Shown here one piece after another: positions 1-7,953 of a stretch of 64,000 nucleotides of DNA. Within the stretch, counting starts at the first letter, position 1, and each line of letters opens with the position of its first letter. The DNA lies in contig NZ_CP041763.1 of assembly GCF_007559005.1 (NCBI RefSeq), positions 962,463 through 1,026,462 of the forward strand, in the 5' to 3' direction. This DNA comes from Gordonia zhaorongruii. GTDB taxonomy: Bacteria; Actinomycetota; Actinomycetes; Mycobacteriales; Mycobacteriaceae. A model generated the notes under the pieces. It was not told the origin of the DNA and ran no database searches. It saw only the letters and a program-made list of their open reading frames with translations. The position numbers were made by a program, and so were the translations under genes.

Positions 1-529
1 CCTTCTTGTTCCGGTGCGGCGCGGCGTTGTTCCGGTTCGGCGAGGCGGAACTGCTCCGGTACTGCGCGGCGAGGCCGAACACCTGCGGCAGGGTCGCGAT
101 CCGATTGCCGATGACGCGGCGCGCCTGCGGGAAATCGGCGAGCTTCTTGTCGCAGACCAGGGTCTGGATCTGACGGTAGGTCAGATCGTGCACGTCCTTC
201 CCGACGTACGGGAACTGCTTGTCGCCGATGCTCGCGGGCAGCGTGTCCCGGCACTTCTCCGCCTCGATCTTCGGGTCGTGCCACACCACCGGGACCGAAT
301 CCCTCGTCAGTACGACGTCGAGTTCGAGCGTCGAGACGCCGAGTTCGAGGGACTTGGCGAAACCGTACAACGACTCCTCGGTGTGCTCACCGCGCCCACC
401 CCGATGCGATTGAAGGTCAACGGCTTTCGCCGGCTCGGGCGCCGCGTGCACCGGACCGGTGACGATGCTGCCCAGGGCGATGGCGAGGGTGGATGCGGCG
501 ACGGCGAGGCGCCTGCGACGAGTCTTCAC
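1..529 (-). CDS. Secreted glycerophosphodiester phosphodiesterase (N-terminal part, cut by window edge)
   Basis: Hydrolyses glycerophosphodiesters to glycerol-3-phosphate and an alcohol, probably outside the membrane. The reverse-strand frame opens with GTG at 529 and reads a basic, hydrophobic N-terminus (RRRRLAVAASTLAIALG), typical of an exported protein. It then has the GDPD signature: SHRGGRGEHTEESL, with the first catalytic His-Arg near residue 42, followed by ELDVVLTRDSVPVVWHDP, which carries the metal-binding Glu-x-Asp and second His. The frame stays open to base 1, so the C-terminal half lies outside the window. Near the edge it carries an unusual Ser/Asn/Arg-rich linker (SSSASPNRNNAAPHRNKK) where family members usually run straight into the next strand. 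Family assignment is firm; the specific substrate is unknown. Confidence 0.85.
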   Translation of the reverse strand, partial: MKTRRRRLAVAASTLAIALGSIVTGPVHAAPEPAKAVDLQSHRGGRGEHTEESLYGFAKSLELGVSTLELDVVLTRDSVPVVWHDPKIEAEKCRDTLPASIGDKQFPYVGKDVHDLTYRQIQTLVCDKKLADFPQARRVIGNRIATLPQVFGLAAQYRSSSASPNRNNAAPHRNKK

Positions 530-665
530 ATCCGGAGACGCTAACGGCGCCGGATTGACGCGTGATGACGCCGAGTTTGCGGGCAGGGGTACGGCGCAGG
601 TCGTCGTCCGGAGGCGTGCGCGTCGTTGACGAGCGGACTGCTCATCTCCCGGATACGGTCGAATC

Positions 666-1769
666 ATGATGTCCGTTGAGCAGTGCCGACTCGCACCGAA
701 GGTTCTCCTGCACGACCATCTCGACGGCGGACTGCGGCCTGCCACAGTGCTGGAGCTGGCCAGGGAGACCGGTTACGACGCACTGCCCGCGGACGATGCG
801 GACGCACTGGCCGAATGGTTCGCGACCGCCGCGAACAGCGGCTCCCTGGAGACGTACCTGGAGACGTTCGCGCACACGGTCGGTGTCATGCAGACCGCGC
901 CCGCGCTGCGCCGGGTAGCTGCCGAGTGCGTTGCGGACCTCGCCGCCGACGGGGTGGTGTACGCCGAGGTGCGGTTCGCACCCGAACAGCACCTGGAAGG
1001 CGGTCTGTCACTGCACGAGGTGGTGCAGGCGGTGCTCGACGGCTTCGAGCAGGGGTGTGCCGAGGCAGCGGACGACGATCTGCACATCCGGGTCGGCTGC
1101 CTGGTGACGGCGATGCGTCACGCCGCACGTTCCCGCGAGATCGCCGAACTCGCCATCGACTTCCGTGATCGTGGAGTGGTGGGCTTCGACATCGCCGGTG
1201 CCGAGGCAGGGAACCCGCCGAGCAGGCATCTCGACGCATTCGAGTACCTGCGCGCCGAATGCTCGCACTTCACGATTCACGCGGGGGAGGCGTTCGGACT
1301 GCCGTCGATCCACGAGGCGATCGCGTTCTGCGGAGCAGACAGGCTCGGACACGGGGTCCGCGTGATGGACGACGTCGACCTCCCCGGTGGAGACGTGGTC
1401 CCGGGCCGGTCGGTCGAGGGTGCGACGCTGGGCCGTGTCGCCGACTACGTCCGCGACAAGCGAATCCCGCTCGAATTGTGCCCGAGCAGCAACGTCCAGA
1501 CCGGTGCAGTCGCCTCGCTCGCCGATCACCCGTTCGACGTGCTGGCGCGCCTGCGGTTCCGCGTCACCGTCAACACCGACAACCGGCTGATGAGCGATAC
1601 CACGATGAGTCGCGAGTTCATGCTCCTGCACGAGCAGTTCGGTTACGGGTGGGCCGACTTCCAGCGCTTCACGGTCAACGCGATGAAGTCGGCGTTCCTG
1701 CCGTTCGACGAGCGGCTCGCGCTCATCGACGACGTCATCAAACCGGGATTCGCCGTACTGATGGCATGA
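666..1769 (+). CDS. add: Adenosine deaminase
   Basis: Converts adenosine and deoxyadenosine to inosine forms in purine salvage (EC 3.5.4.4), cytoplasmic. The 367-residue length is normal for the family. Zinc and catalytic motifs are all present: HDHLDGG (His16, His18), IHAGEAFG (His205, catalytic Glu208), DRLGHGVRV (His229), LCPSSN and NTDNRLMS (Asp305, zinc ligand). There are two consecutive ATG codons at the start (666 and 669); the first is used here. It faces the Rv3311-like gene convergently and lies in a salvage-rich stretch with upp and punA. The same neighbourhood occurs in M. tuberculosis (add is Rv3313c there, from memory). Confidence 0.95.
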   Translation: MMSVEQCRLAPKVLLHDHLDGGLRPATVLELARETGYDALPADDADALAEWFATAANSGSLETYLETFAHTVGVMQTAPALRRVAAECVADLAADGVVYAEVRFAPEQHLEGGLSLHEVVQAVLDGFEQGCAEAADDDLHIRVGCLVTAMRHAARSREIAELAIDFRDRGVVGFDIAGAEAGNPPSRHLDAFEYLRAECSHFTIHAGEAFGLPSIHEAIAFCGADRLGHGVRVMDDVDLPGGDVVPGRSVEGATLGRVADYVRDKRIPLELCPSSNVQTGAVASLADHPFDVLARLRFRVTVNTDNRLMSDTTMSREFMLLHEQFGYGWADFQRFTVNAMKSAFLPFDERLALIDDVIKPGFAVLMA

Positions 1770-1776
1770 CCCGACC

Positions 1777-1800
1777 GTGACGCCCGGGGATGGACGTCAC
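1777..1800. terminator. Hairpin between convergent add and Rv3311-like gene
   Basis: The six-base arms GTGACG (1777-1782) and CGTCAC (1795-1800) are perfectly complementary across a 12-base loop. They sit 7 bases after the add stop and just before the stop codon of the opposing gene. There is no T-run, as is common in actinobacteria, so it could serve both strands. Function is inferred from position only. Confidence 0.4.
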
Positions 1801-1814
1801 AGCCGGTCGAGGTG

Positions 1815-3095
1815 TCAGCCGCGCCGAACGAGCCGATCCTCGAAGTCGTGGATCAGCGCGCGCCACTCCTCGGCTTCGTTGTCGAACGGACCGGACGGCG
1901 ACAGCCGCTTCGGGTCGGGGTTGATCGTGTAGTCGACGAACCAGCCGAGCGGAGTGGTCGATGCGAGCGTCTCGTTCACCGCGTCGATTCCCGCGTAGTC
2001 GGCCGCATCGGTGAGCAGCTCGACGGCCAGGTCGAGCTGGCGGCCGTCCACCCGACGCGGACCGTCGAGAATGTCCTCGTCGATGCCCTGCAGTGCGTAC
2101 ACGTTCTCCGGCAGCACCTGGTACTCGATCTCGGCGGTCTCGGCGGCGTCGCGGACCTCCCCGAACGTCACGAGCTCAGCGAGATCGTGATCGTCGTTAT
2201 CGGCCAGGAACCGGGTCAGGGCGCGCTCGGATCCGAAACCGTAGATCGCGCCCTTCGAGCCGAGGAAGCGGGGATCGTCACCGAGGTAGCAGCGGAGCGA
2301 CAGGAACTCGCCCGCGTCGGTGTAGATGCGGATCGGGTCGATGCCGACCGACGCCCAGAAGTCGTCCTCATCGACGTCGTCGTCATCGTCCTGGTCGTCC
2401 TCATCGTCGGAGTCGTCGTCATCCGAGTCGTCGGTGCCGTCCGCGTACAGCGGATCGATCGAGTCCTCGTCCGGCTCGTCCTCGTCCTCGGCGGACGCGG
2501 CGGCGGCCAGCTCCTCCTGGGCCTCCTGCACGGCGGCGGACTCCACGCCGGGATTCTTGACGACGTCGTCGAGCTCGTCGATCACGTCATCCCAGTGCTT
2601 GGCGATGATCCGGCCGATGCGGACCCAGAGATCGACGCCTTCGCGGCCGGCGAAGTTGTTGGTGCCCACGGCGACCGCGCCCAGGATCGGGTTGCCGGTG
2701 AAGAACTTGGTGGTCGTCTCCAAGTCGCAGACCTCGCCGAGGATGCGCACGATCTCGAGGGCGTCCTCGAGTTCGGCGACCACGTCCGGCTTGGGATCCT
2801 CTGCCGCCAGCTCCGGAACACCGATCAGGTCGTACGAACGGCGCTCGTCGGGCACCAGCTCATCTGCCTGCAGTTTCTTGATGGTCTCCCACGCGGGATG
2901 GTCATCGAGGTCGTTGTCGGCATCGCTGCGAACGAACGCAGCGAGCTCGGCGACGCTGTTCAGTGCGTACAGATCGTCCTCGAGCCCCAGGAAGGCCTCC
3001 CACTCGTCGTCGCCCTCGCGCCAGCGCGGGGCCCACAACGTGAAGAGGTTGCCTTCCGTGAGTCCGAGTTCGATGGGGACAATGTCTCCGGCCAT
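1815..3095 (-). CDS. Conserved protein, Rv3311-like, with long acidic region
   Basis: A protein of 426 residues with no recognised catalytic domain. The start is ATG at 3095 (MAGDIVPIELGLTEGN); an in-frame GTG sits two codons upstream at 3101. Residues 1-185 are mixed alpha/beta with many Trp and acidic residues. The middle (about 200-250) is strikingly acidic, with a long run of Asp/Glu that looks disordered. The C-terminal 160 residues are again globular-looking (YTDAGEFLSLRCYLGDDPRF). Position between add and upp matches Rv3311 in M. tuberculosis (from memory). Homologues are sometimes labelled primosomal protein, but nothing seen here supports that. Function unknown. Confidence 0.8.
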   Translation of the reverse strand: MAGDIVPIELGLTEGNLFTLWAPRWREGDDEWEAFLGLEDDLYALNSVAELAAFVRSDADNDLDDHPAWETIKKLQADELVPDERRSYDLIGVPELAAEDPKPDVVAELEDALEIVRILGEVCDLETTTKFFTGNPILGAVAVGTNNFAGREGVDLWVRIGRIIAKHWDDVIDELDDVVKNPGVESAAVQEAQEELAAAASAEDEDEPDEDSIDPLYADGTDDSDDDDSDDEDDQDDDDDVDEDDFWASVGIDPIRIYTDAGEFLSLRCYLGDDPRFLGSKGAIYGFGSERALTRFLADNDDHDLAELVTFGEVRDAAETAEIEYQVLPENVYALQGIDEDILDGPRRVDGRQLDLAVELLTDAADYAGIDAVNETLASTTPLGWFVDYTINPDPKRLSPSGPFDNEAEEWRALIHDFEDRLVRRG

Positions 3096-3119
3096 GATCA
3101 CAGAGCGTAGTCATGTTCC

Positions 3120-3182
3120 CCCGATCGTGCTGCACGCCCCCGGCCAACAGGCGTTCCGGCACGTGCCGGAACCCTGATCGGG
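3120..3182. promoter_or_regulatory. Nested palindromes upstream of the T7SS-like pair
   Basis: The divergent gap between the Rv3311-like gene and the small gene at 3202 holds a perfect 20-base palindrome at 3153-3172 (GTTCCGGCACGTGCCGGAAC). It is enclosed by an outer inverted repeat, CCCGATC at 3120-3126 and GATCGGG at 3176-3182. Both neighbouring genes run away from this site, so a terminator is unlikely. A dimeric repressor or activator site is the better reading. The cognate regulator is not apparent nearby. Confidence 0.5.
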
Positions 3183-3201
3183 CGCGGTGCGTCCAACGAG
3201 T

Positions 3202-3501
3202 ATGAAAGCAGTGACGGTAGAACCAGCAGGAGTCGCCGCGGCGGCGGCCGCCCAGGGCAGCGCGGCTGCCCTGGCCGCGGAGCAAGCGGTAGCCGAACGG
3301 CTCGACATCGGTGCGCTCGGGCCGACGTTCGGGATCATCGGAGCCCAGTTCCTCGCGGCGCTCGCCGCAGCCGGATCGCGCCGCGCGCGTGCCCTGGATG
3401 CGCTCGCCGCTGCGCACGGCGACACGAGCGCCGCGGCGACCACCGCGTGTACGTCGTACACCTGCTGCGACGAGGCGGGCGCCGCCGCGGTGTCGGTATG
3501 A
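3202..3501 (+). CDS. Small Ala-rich protein with YxxxD tail, putative type VII secretion partner
   Basis: A 99-residue, very Ala-rich helical protein. The start is ATG at 3202 (MKAVTVEPAGVAAAA); an upstream in-frame GTG at 3187 is less likely. It resembles EspC/WXG100-type small proteins in size, helix content and the opening pattern VxVEPAGVAAAA. Near the C-terminus it carries Tyr86-x-x-x-Asp90 (YTCCD), the YxxxD/E export signal known for type VII secretion substrates. Three cysteines fall close to this tail, which is unusual. Its stop codon overlaps the start of the following peptidase gene by four bases (ATGA), implying coupled synthesis and a protein pair. Family placement is inference from pattern; no ESX machinery genes are in the window. 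Confidence 0.6.
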   Translation: MKAVTVEPAGVAAAAAAQGSAAALAAEQAVAERLDIGALGPTFGIIGAQFLAALAAAGSRRARALDALAAAHGDTSAAATTACTSYTCCDEAGAAAVSV

Positions 3502-4436
3502 GCGCAACCGTTCTCATCGCGCCGCTGAAGATGCTGATCGCGACGCTTGGCACGGGAACCCTGCCGCCCGGCGCGATGAGCGGCCTTCGGCAGGCGCCGT
3601 CGACACTCGGCGCCGCGGCGGACCGGTCGGCCACGACGATCCGGATCGCGGCAGACGGTTGGCGTGGTGACGGTGGTGATGCCGCCGCGACGAAGGCACG
3701 TCGCCTGACAGAGGCGGATTCCGCGGTCGGGGCCGGCGGGGCAGATGTGGCGCGGGTCGTCGAGACGGCGGCCGAGCACGTCCGGACCGCGCACGTGGCG
3801 CTCAACGGACTCGTCGACTCATTCGTCGCCGCCGCGGCCACCGTCCCGGCGGTGACCACGCCCGCAGGTCTCGCGGCGCTCGTTCCGGTGGCACTCGACC
3901 ACATCGCTCGGGGCGTGCAAGTCGTGCAGCGAGCGCAGGGCGAGCTCGCCCGTGACACGACTGCGCTGGAAAGCCGGCAGACAGCCTCCGACGTGCCGTC
4001 GGAGGCATCTGCAACGGCGGCTCCGGTGGGGTTCGGCGGCGCCGGGACCCGCGTCGTCCTGCCCGACGGCACCGTGGTGCAGGCTCCGAACGAGCGGGCC
4101 GCCAGAGCGGTGCGCGCCGCGCTTAGCGTGCAGGGCACCCCGTACGTGTGGGGCGGCACGACGACCGACGGATTCGACTGCAGCGGGTTCACCCAATGGG
4201 CCTACCGGCAGGCCGGGGTCGAGCTGCCGAGGTTGGCGCAGGACCAGGACCTGGCGAGCGTTCCCGTCTCCCAGTCGGATCTGCAGCCGGGCGATCTGGC
4301 CGTCTGGTCCGGCCATGTCGCGATGTACGTCGGAAACGACCAGTTCGTGGAAACCGGCGGCGACCCGGTCGGCGTGACGCCGCTGCGGACGACCAACGCG
4401 GGTCAGAGTTTTGAGGGCTTCTATCGGCCTCGCTGA
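3498..4436 (+). CDS. NlpC/P60 (C40) peptidase with WxG-bearing helical N-terminus
   Basis: A 312-residue probable peptidoglycan endopeptidase that would cut within stem peptides. The start ATG at 3498 overlaps the preceding stop. Residues 1-160 are helical and contain Trp55-Arg-Gly57, a WxG turn as in type VII substrates; there is no signal peptide. A short linker (165-195) leads to the NlpC/P60 domain (about 197-312). That domain has GTPYVWGG, catalytic Cys228 in GFDCSGFTQWAY, and His273 in SGHVAMYVG. A cell-wall hydrolase without a signal peptide but with a WxG domain and a YxxxD partner fits export through an ESX-like system. The domain call is firm; the export route is inferred. Confidence 0.85.
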   Translation: MSATVLIAPLKMLIATLGTGTLPPGAMSGLRQAPSTLGAAADRSATTIRIAADGWRGDGGDAAATKARRLTEADSAVGAGGADVARVVETAAEHVRTAHVALNGLVDSFVAAAATVPAVTTPAGLAALVPVALDHIARGVQVVQRAQGELARDTTALESRQTASDVPSEASATAAPVGFGGAGTRVVLPDGTVVQAPNERAARAVRAALSVQGTPYVWGGTTTDGFDCSGFTQWAYRQAGVELPRLAQDQDLASVPVSQSDLQPGDLAVWSGHVAMYVGNDQFVETGGDPVGVTPLRTTNAGQSFEGFYRPR

Positions 4437-4488
4437 CCCGGTGGTGCGGGTGCCGACGGCGGGCGCCGGGGCAATTAGGATCTGAGCC

Positions 4489-5124
4489 ATGACCGATGCG
4501 GTGGAAGTTCGAGTCGTCGACCATCCGTTGACGCGCGCATGGCTGTCCGTTCTCCGGGACGCGGAGACCGACAACCAGTCGTTCCGCACAGCACTAGCGC
4601 GCCTGAGTCAGCTTCTCGTCTACGAGGCGTTCGCCGATGTGCCCGTCGATGACCTGGAGGTGACGACACCCGTCGGTGTCGCCCCCGGGGCCCGGATCGC
4701 CGTGCCGCCGTTGTTCGTACCGGTGCTTCGCGCCGGGCTGGGCATGCTCGATCCGGCGCTCGCCATCGTGCCGGACTCGCGGATCGGGTTCGTCGGGGTG
4801 GCCCGTGACGAGGAGACGGCGTCGCCGGTCGAGTACCTGGCGTCATTGCCCGCGGACCTGTCCGGCCAGCCCGTGTACCTTCTCGACCCGATGCTGGCCA
4901 CCGGCGGATCTCTGGTCCACGCCCTCGACCTGCTCGTGCGGCGAGGCGCGACGGACATCACAGCGGTATGCGTCGTCGGTGCGCCCGAGGGCGTGGAAGC
5001 ACTGCGGCGATCGGGGCATCGACTGCGGCTGACGATCGCCGCGATCGACGAGGGGCTCGACGAGCGCTCGTTCATCGTCCCGGGTCTCGGCGACGCGGGG
5101 GATCGTCAGTTCGGGCCCCGGTAG
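4489..5124 (+). CDS. upp: Uracil phosphoribosyltransferase
   Basis: Makes UMP from uracil and PRPP in pyrimidine salvage (EC 2.4.2.9), cytoplasmic. At 211 residues it has the standard family length. It contains the PRPP-binding loop LLDPMLATGGSL (about 131-142), the conserved PVLRAGLGML segment (78-87) and the uracil-contacting C-terminal region ending PGLGDAGDRQFG. It lies about 50 bases after the NlpC/P60 gene with its own likely promoter region and 6 bases before the next membrane-protein gene. Orthologous in position to M. tuberculosis upp (Rv3309c, from memory). Confidence 0.96.
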   Translation: MTDAVEVRVVDHPLTRAWLSVLRDAETDNQSFRTALARLSQLLVYEAFADVPVDDLEVTTPVGVAPGARIAVPPLFVPVLRAGLGMLDPALAIVPDSRIGFVGVARDEETASPVEYLASLPADLSGQPVYLLDPMLATGGSLVHALDLLVRRGATDITAVCVVGAPEGVEALRRSGHRLRLTIAAIDEGLDERSFIVPGLGDAGDRQFGPR

Positions 5125-5130
5125 CCGACC

Positions 5131-5778
5131 GTGCAGAGTGTTCGTCGTCGCGAGTTCGTTCTCGCCCTGGTGCTCGCCTCCGTGGCGGGCAGTCTCGATG
5201 CCATCGGGTTCCTGCACCTGGGCGGCTACTTCGTGTCGTTCATGAGCGGGAACACGACCCGGATGTCTGCGGAGGCCGTCCACCTCAACTGGTCTGATGC
5301 CGGGCGCGCAGTGGGTCTCATCGGTTTGTTCTTCGTGGGGGCGGTCGTCGGCGCGCTCCTGTCGCGCATCCGCGACGGACGGGTGACGGTACTGGCCGCA
5401 TCGAGTGCGCTCGTCGGACTGTCCGCGGCACTCGGCCTGCTGCCGTCGTCACCGGTACCGCCGATCCTCGGAGTGGCCATGGCGATGGGTGTCATGAACG
5501 CGACCTTCGTCCGCGACGGCGAGGTCTCGATCGGCCTCACCTACATGACCGGAACTCTGGTGAAAGCGGGGCAGCGGCTCGGGATGGCGATGATGGGCGG
5601 GCCCCGGTGGCTCTGGGTTCGCTACCTCGGCATGTGGGCGGCGCTGGCTGCCGGATCGCTGCTGGGTGCCGGCGCGTACCTCCTCTGGGAGCAGGGTGCG
5701 CTGTGGCCGGTGTTCGCGGTCATGGCCGCAGCGACGCTGGTCACCAGCCGGGTACGGGCGGACCGAGCGAGTCAGTGA
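5131..5778 (+). CDS. DUF1275 (YoaK-type) membrane protein
   Basis: A 215-residue integral membrane protein with about six hydrophobic segments. The first contains the family hallmark pattern: ASVAGSLDAIGFLHLGGYFVSF followed by MSGNTTR (about 18-47). The start is GTG at 5131, six bases after the upp stop, so the two genes probably form an operon. A central motif, GVMNATFVRDGEVSIGLTYM, followed by TGTLVKAGQRL is also typical of DUF1275. Transport or permease function has been suggested for the family, but no substrate is established. Coupling to upp hints at, but does not show, a link to nucleobase handling. Confidence 0.85.
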   Translation: MQSVRRREFVLALVLASVAGSLDAIGFLHLGGYFVSFMSGNTTRMSAEAVHLNWSDAGRAVGLIGLFFVGAVVGALLSRIRDGRVTVLAASSALVGLSAALGLLPSSPVPPILGVAMAMGVMNATFVRDGEVSIGLTYMTGTLVKAGQRLGMAMMGGPRWLWVRYLGMWAALAAGSLLGAGAYLLWEQGALWPVFAVMAAATLVTSRVRADRASQ

Positions 5779-5785
5779 GCAGGCC

Positions 5786-6400
5786 TCAGTTCGTCCAGGC
5801 CTCGACCATCGGCTCGTCGGCCACCTGCTCGCCGCCCTGACTGATCGTAAGCGAACTGGTCGACACCCGGTAGACGGTGCCGTCCTCGGCGGTGGCGGTG
5901 AACATGCCACCGCTGCGACTCGGATAGGAGATCTCCTTGCCCTGGCCGTCGGCGAAACCCTTGTAGTACAGGCGCGTCGAATCGGAACCGACCTGGCAGA
6001 TCACCACCTTCGACCGGGACGTGTAGCCGATGAACACCGCTGCGTCATCGGCGTTGCAGCGCGCGCCCGCCTCACCGAATCCCTGCCAGTCGGCGCCGGA
6101 CACCGTCGGAGCCGGGTGGGACGTCGTCGGCACCGGACTCTGCGTCTGCGGGGGAGCGGCCCGGTCGGTGGGTGCCTGCGTGACGGTCACGGTGGAATCC
6201 GGTGGCCGCGGCGACTCGGACGCCGCACTCGATGACGAGGATGCCGCCTGCGAGGTGTCGTCGGACTGGTTGTCCGCCCACAGCATCGCACCGCCGACGC
6301 CACCGATCAGGATCACCAGACCGGCGATGATGGCGATCAGCACCGCAGGAGACGACAACGCCGACTTGCGGGGGCCGTTCGGCGGTCCCGGATAGGTCAT
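5786..6400 (-). CDS. Membrane-anchored protein with exported C-terminal domain, unknown function
   Basis: A 204-residue protein. A short cytoplasmic Pro/Lys-rich N-terminus (MTYPGPPNGPRKSALSS) precedes one strong membrane segment (about 18-42, rich in Ile/Gly/Val). A Ser/Pro/Thr-rich linker follows (about 46-105). The globular C-terminal domain has two cysteines (ARCNADDAAVF and VVICQVGSD) that could form a disulphide. This is the usual build of an actinobacterial membrane-anchored extracytoplasmic protein. Its ATG overlaps the pmmB stop by four bases, so it is translated downstream of pmmB. No specific family was recognised. Confidence 0.8.
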   Translation of the reverse strand: MTYPGPPNGPRKSALSSPAVLIAIIAGLVILIGGVGGAMLWADNQSDDTSQAASSSSSAASESPRPPDSTVTVTQAPTDRAAPPQTQSPVPTTSHPAPTVSGADWQGFGEAGARCNADDAAVFIGYTSRSKVVICQVGSDSTRLYYKGFADGQGKEISYPSRSGGMFTATAEDGTVYRVSTSSLTISQGGEQVADEPMVEAWTN

Positions 6401-7953
6401 CGGTTCGGTCCTCTTCTCGTCACCTCGTCGAGCACGCGGTCGAGCGTGCGGACCGGGTCGTCCCCCGAGACGCCCCGCACACCGTTGACGCTAATCGCCT
6501 CCGGCGGTCCCGTCCGATGATCGGATGGGACTGTCAGTTGGCCGTAGTACTTGAGTTTGGGTTCGGTGCCGCTCGGCCGGACGAACACCCGCAACGTCGC
6601 CCCCGAGGTGTCGGTGCCCGTCAACTCGACGCCGTCCGTACGCAACCCGTCGGTGCGCGCCGCGTAGTCGGTCATCTCGACGGCGAACCCGGCGAGGGAG
6701 CGGGGTGGAGTCTCGCGCAGTCCGCTCATGACCGCGGCTTGTTGCTGCGGTTCGTCCAGACGGACCGCGCGTTGCGCGGTGACGTGGCGCCCGTAGCGCA
6801 GCGTGAGTTCCCGAAGCGCTGCGACGATGCCGCCCCGGTCGGCCCAGGACCGGGCGATCAGGGCACATGCCAGTGCCGCGCTCACTCCGTCCTTATCGCG
6901 GACGGCGGCCGGATCGACGCAGTGGCCGAGGGCCTCCTCGTACGCATAGGCCAGGGGCTCGCCCGCTCTGACAAGCCATTTGAACCCGGTCAGGGTGCGT
7001 CGGGCGTCGGCGCCGCGGGCGATGGCCAACTCGTGCATGAGCGTTCCGGACACCACCGAACTCGCGACGACGGGGGCGGGATCGGTCCGGCCTATCCCGG
7101 TCAGGATCGCGTCGCCGAGGAGTGCGCCGGTCTCGTCGCCGGTCAGCATCCGCCAGGTACCGCCGCCGGGCACCCCGATCGCGCAGCGGTCGGCGTCGGG
7201 GTCGAGAGCGATCGCCAGGTCTGCGCCGACCCGCTCCGCAGTGGCCAGGAGGAGATCCGTCGCACCGGGCTCCTCGGGATTGGGAAACGCGACGGTCGGA
7301 AAGTCCGGGTCGGGAGCGAACTGCTCGCCGACCACATGGACGTCGTCGAATCCCGCTCGGCGGAGTGCGTCCAGCGCCAGTCCGCCGCCGACGCCGTGCA
7401 TCGGCGTCAACGCGATCCGAACGGCCGGTCCCGACCCGTCGGGACCGAACCGGTCACGCAGCCGGTCCAGGTAGGCGGCGCGTACTCGGTCGGCTCGGAC
7501 ATCGGGTTCGACTGCGGCGCGTGCGATCTCGGTACCCACGGTGGCGGCGATCGCCTGTTCGATCTCCCGGTCCGCCGGAGTCACGAGCTGCGCACCGCCC
7601 TCCAGGTAGACCTTGTAGCCGTTGTCGGCCGGCGGGTTGTGCGAGGCGGTGATCATCACTCCCGCGACCGCTCGCAGCGACCGGCACGCGAATGCGACGA
7701 GGGGAGTGGGCCCCGGGTCGGGGAGCGCCACCACGTCGAAACCCGCAGCGGCGAGGACCTCACCGGTCGCCGTCGCGAAGTCCTCCGAGCCGTGGCGGGC
7801 GTCCCGGCCGACGATCACAGTTCCACCTGCGCAGCCGTTGGCGGCGAGCCATGCCGCCAGTCCGGCGGTGGCACGGGTGACGGTCTCGACATTCATGCCG
7901 TCCGGTCCGGGCCGGACCGGGCCGCGCAGCCCCGCCGTGCCGAACGACAGCAT
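6397..7953 (-). CDS. pmmB: Phosphomannomutase/phosphoglucomutase family enzyme
   Basis: A 518-residue alpha-D-phosphohexomutase that moves phosphate between C1 and C6 of mannose, glucose or ribose/deoxyribose phosphates. Active-site loop TASHNPPADNGYKVY carries phosphoserine Ser104. The metal loop DPDADR lies near residue 250, the sugar-binding stretch EEALGHCVDP near 340, and the phosphate-binding RPSGTEPKLKYY near the C-terminus. It follows punA with a one-base overlap (TGATG). A phosphopentomutase role beside the nucleoside phosphorylase is therefore plausible, and M. tuberculosis pmmB has the same neighbour. Which sugar is preferred cannot be read from sequence. Confidence 0.93.
   Translation of the reverse strand: MLSFGTAGLRGPVRPGPDGMNVETVTRATAGLAAWLAANGCAGGTVIVGRDARHGSEDFATATGEVLAAAGFDVVALPDPGPTPLVAFACRSLRAVAGVMITASHNPPADNGYKVYLEGGAQLVTPADREIEQAIAATVGTEIARAAVEPDVRADRVRAAYLDRLRDRFGPDGSGPAVRIALTPMHGVGGGLALDALRRAGFDDVHVVGEQFAPDPDFPTVAFPNPEEPGATDLLLATAERVGADLAIALDPDADRCAIGVPGGGTWRMLTGDETGALLGDAILTGIGRTDPAPVVASSVVSGTLMHELAIARGADARRTLTGFKWLVRAGEPLAYAYEEALGHCVDPAAVRDKDGVSAALACALIARSWADRGGIVAALRELTLRYGRHVTAQRAVRLDEPQQQAAVMSGLRETPPRSLAGFAVEMTDYAARTDGLRTDGVELTGTDTSGATLRVFVRPSGTEPKLKYYGQLTVPSDHRTGPPEAISVNGVRGVSGDDPVRTLDRVLDEVTRRGPNR

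Noticed and set aside
2326..3177. Serine-rich plus-strand frame opposite the Rv3311-like gene
   Set aside because: The Ser runs are the reverse reading of the acidic Asp/Glu stretch; no start context or domain supports it.
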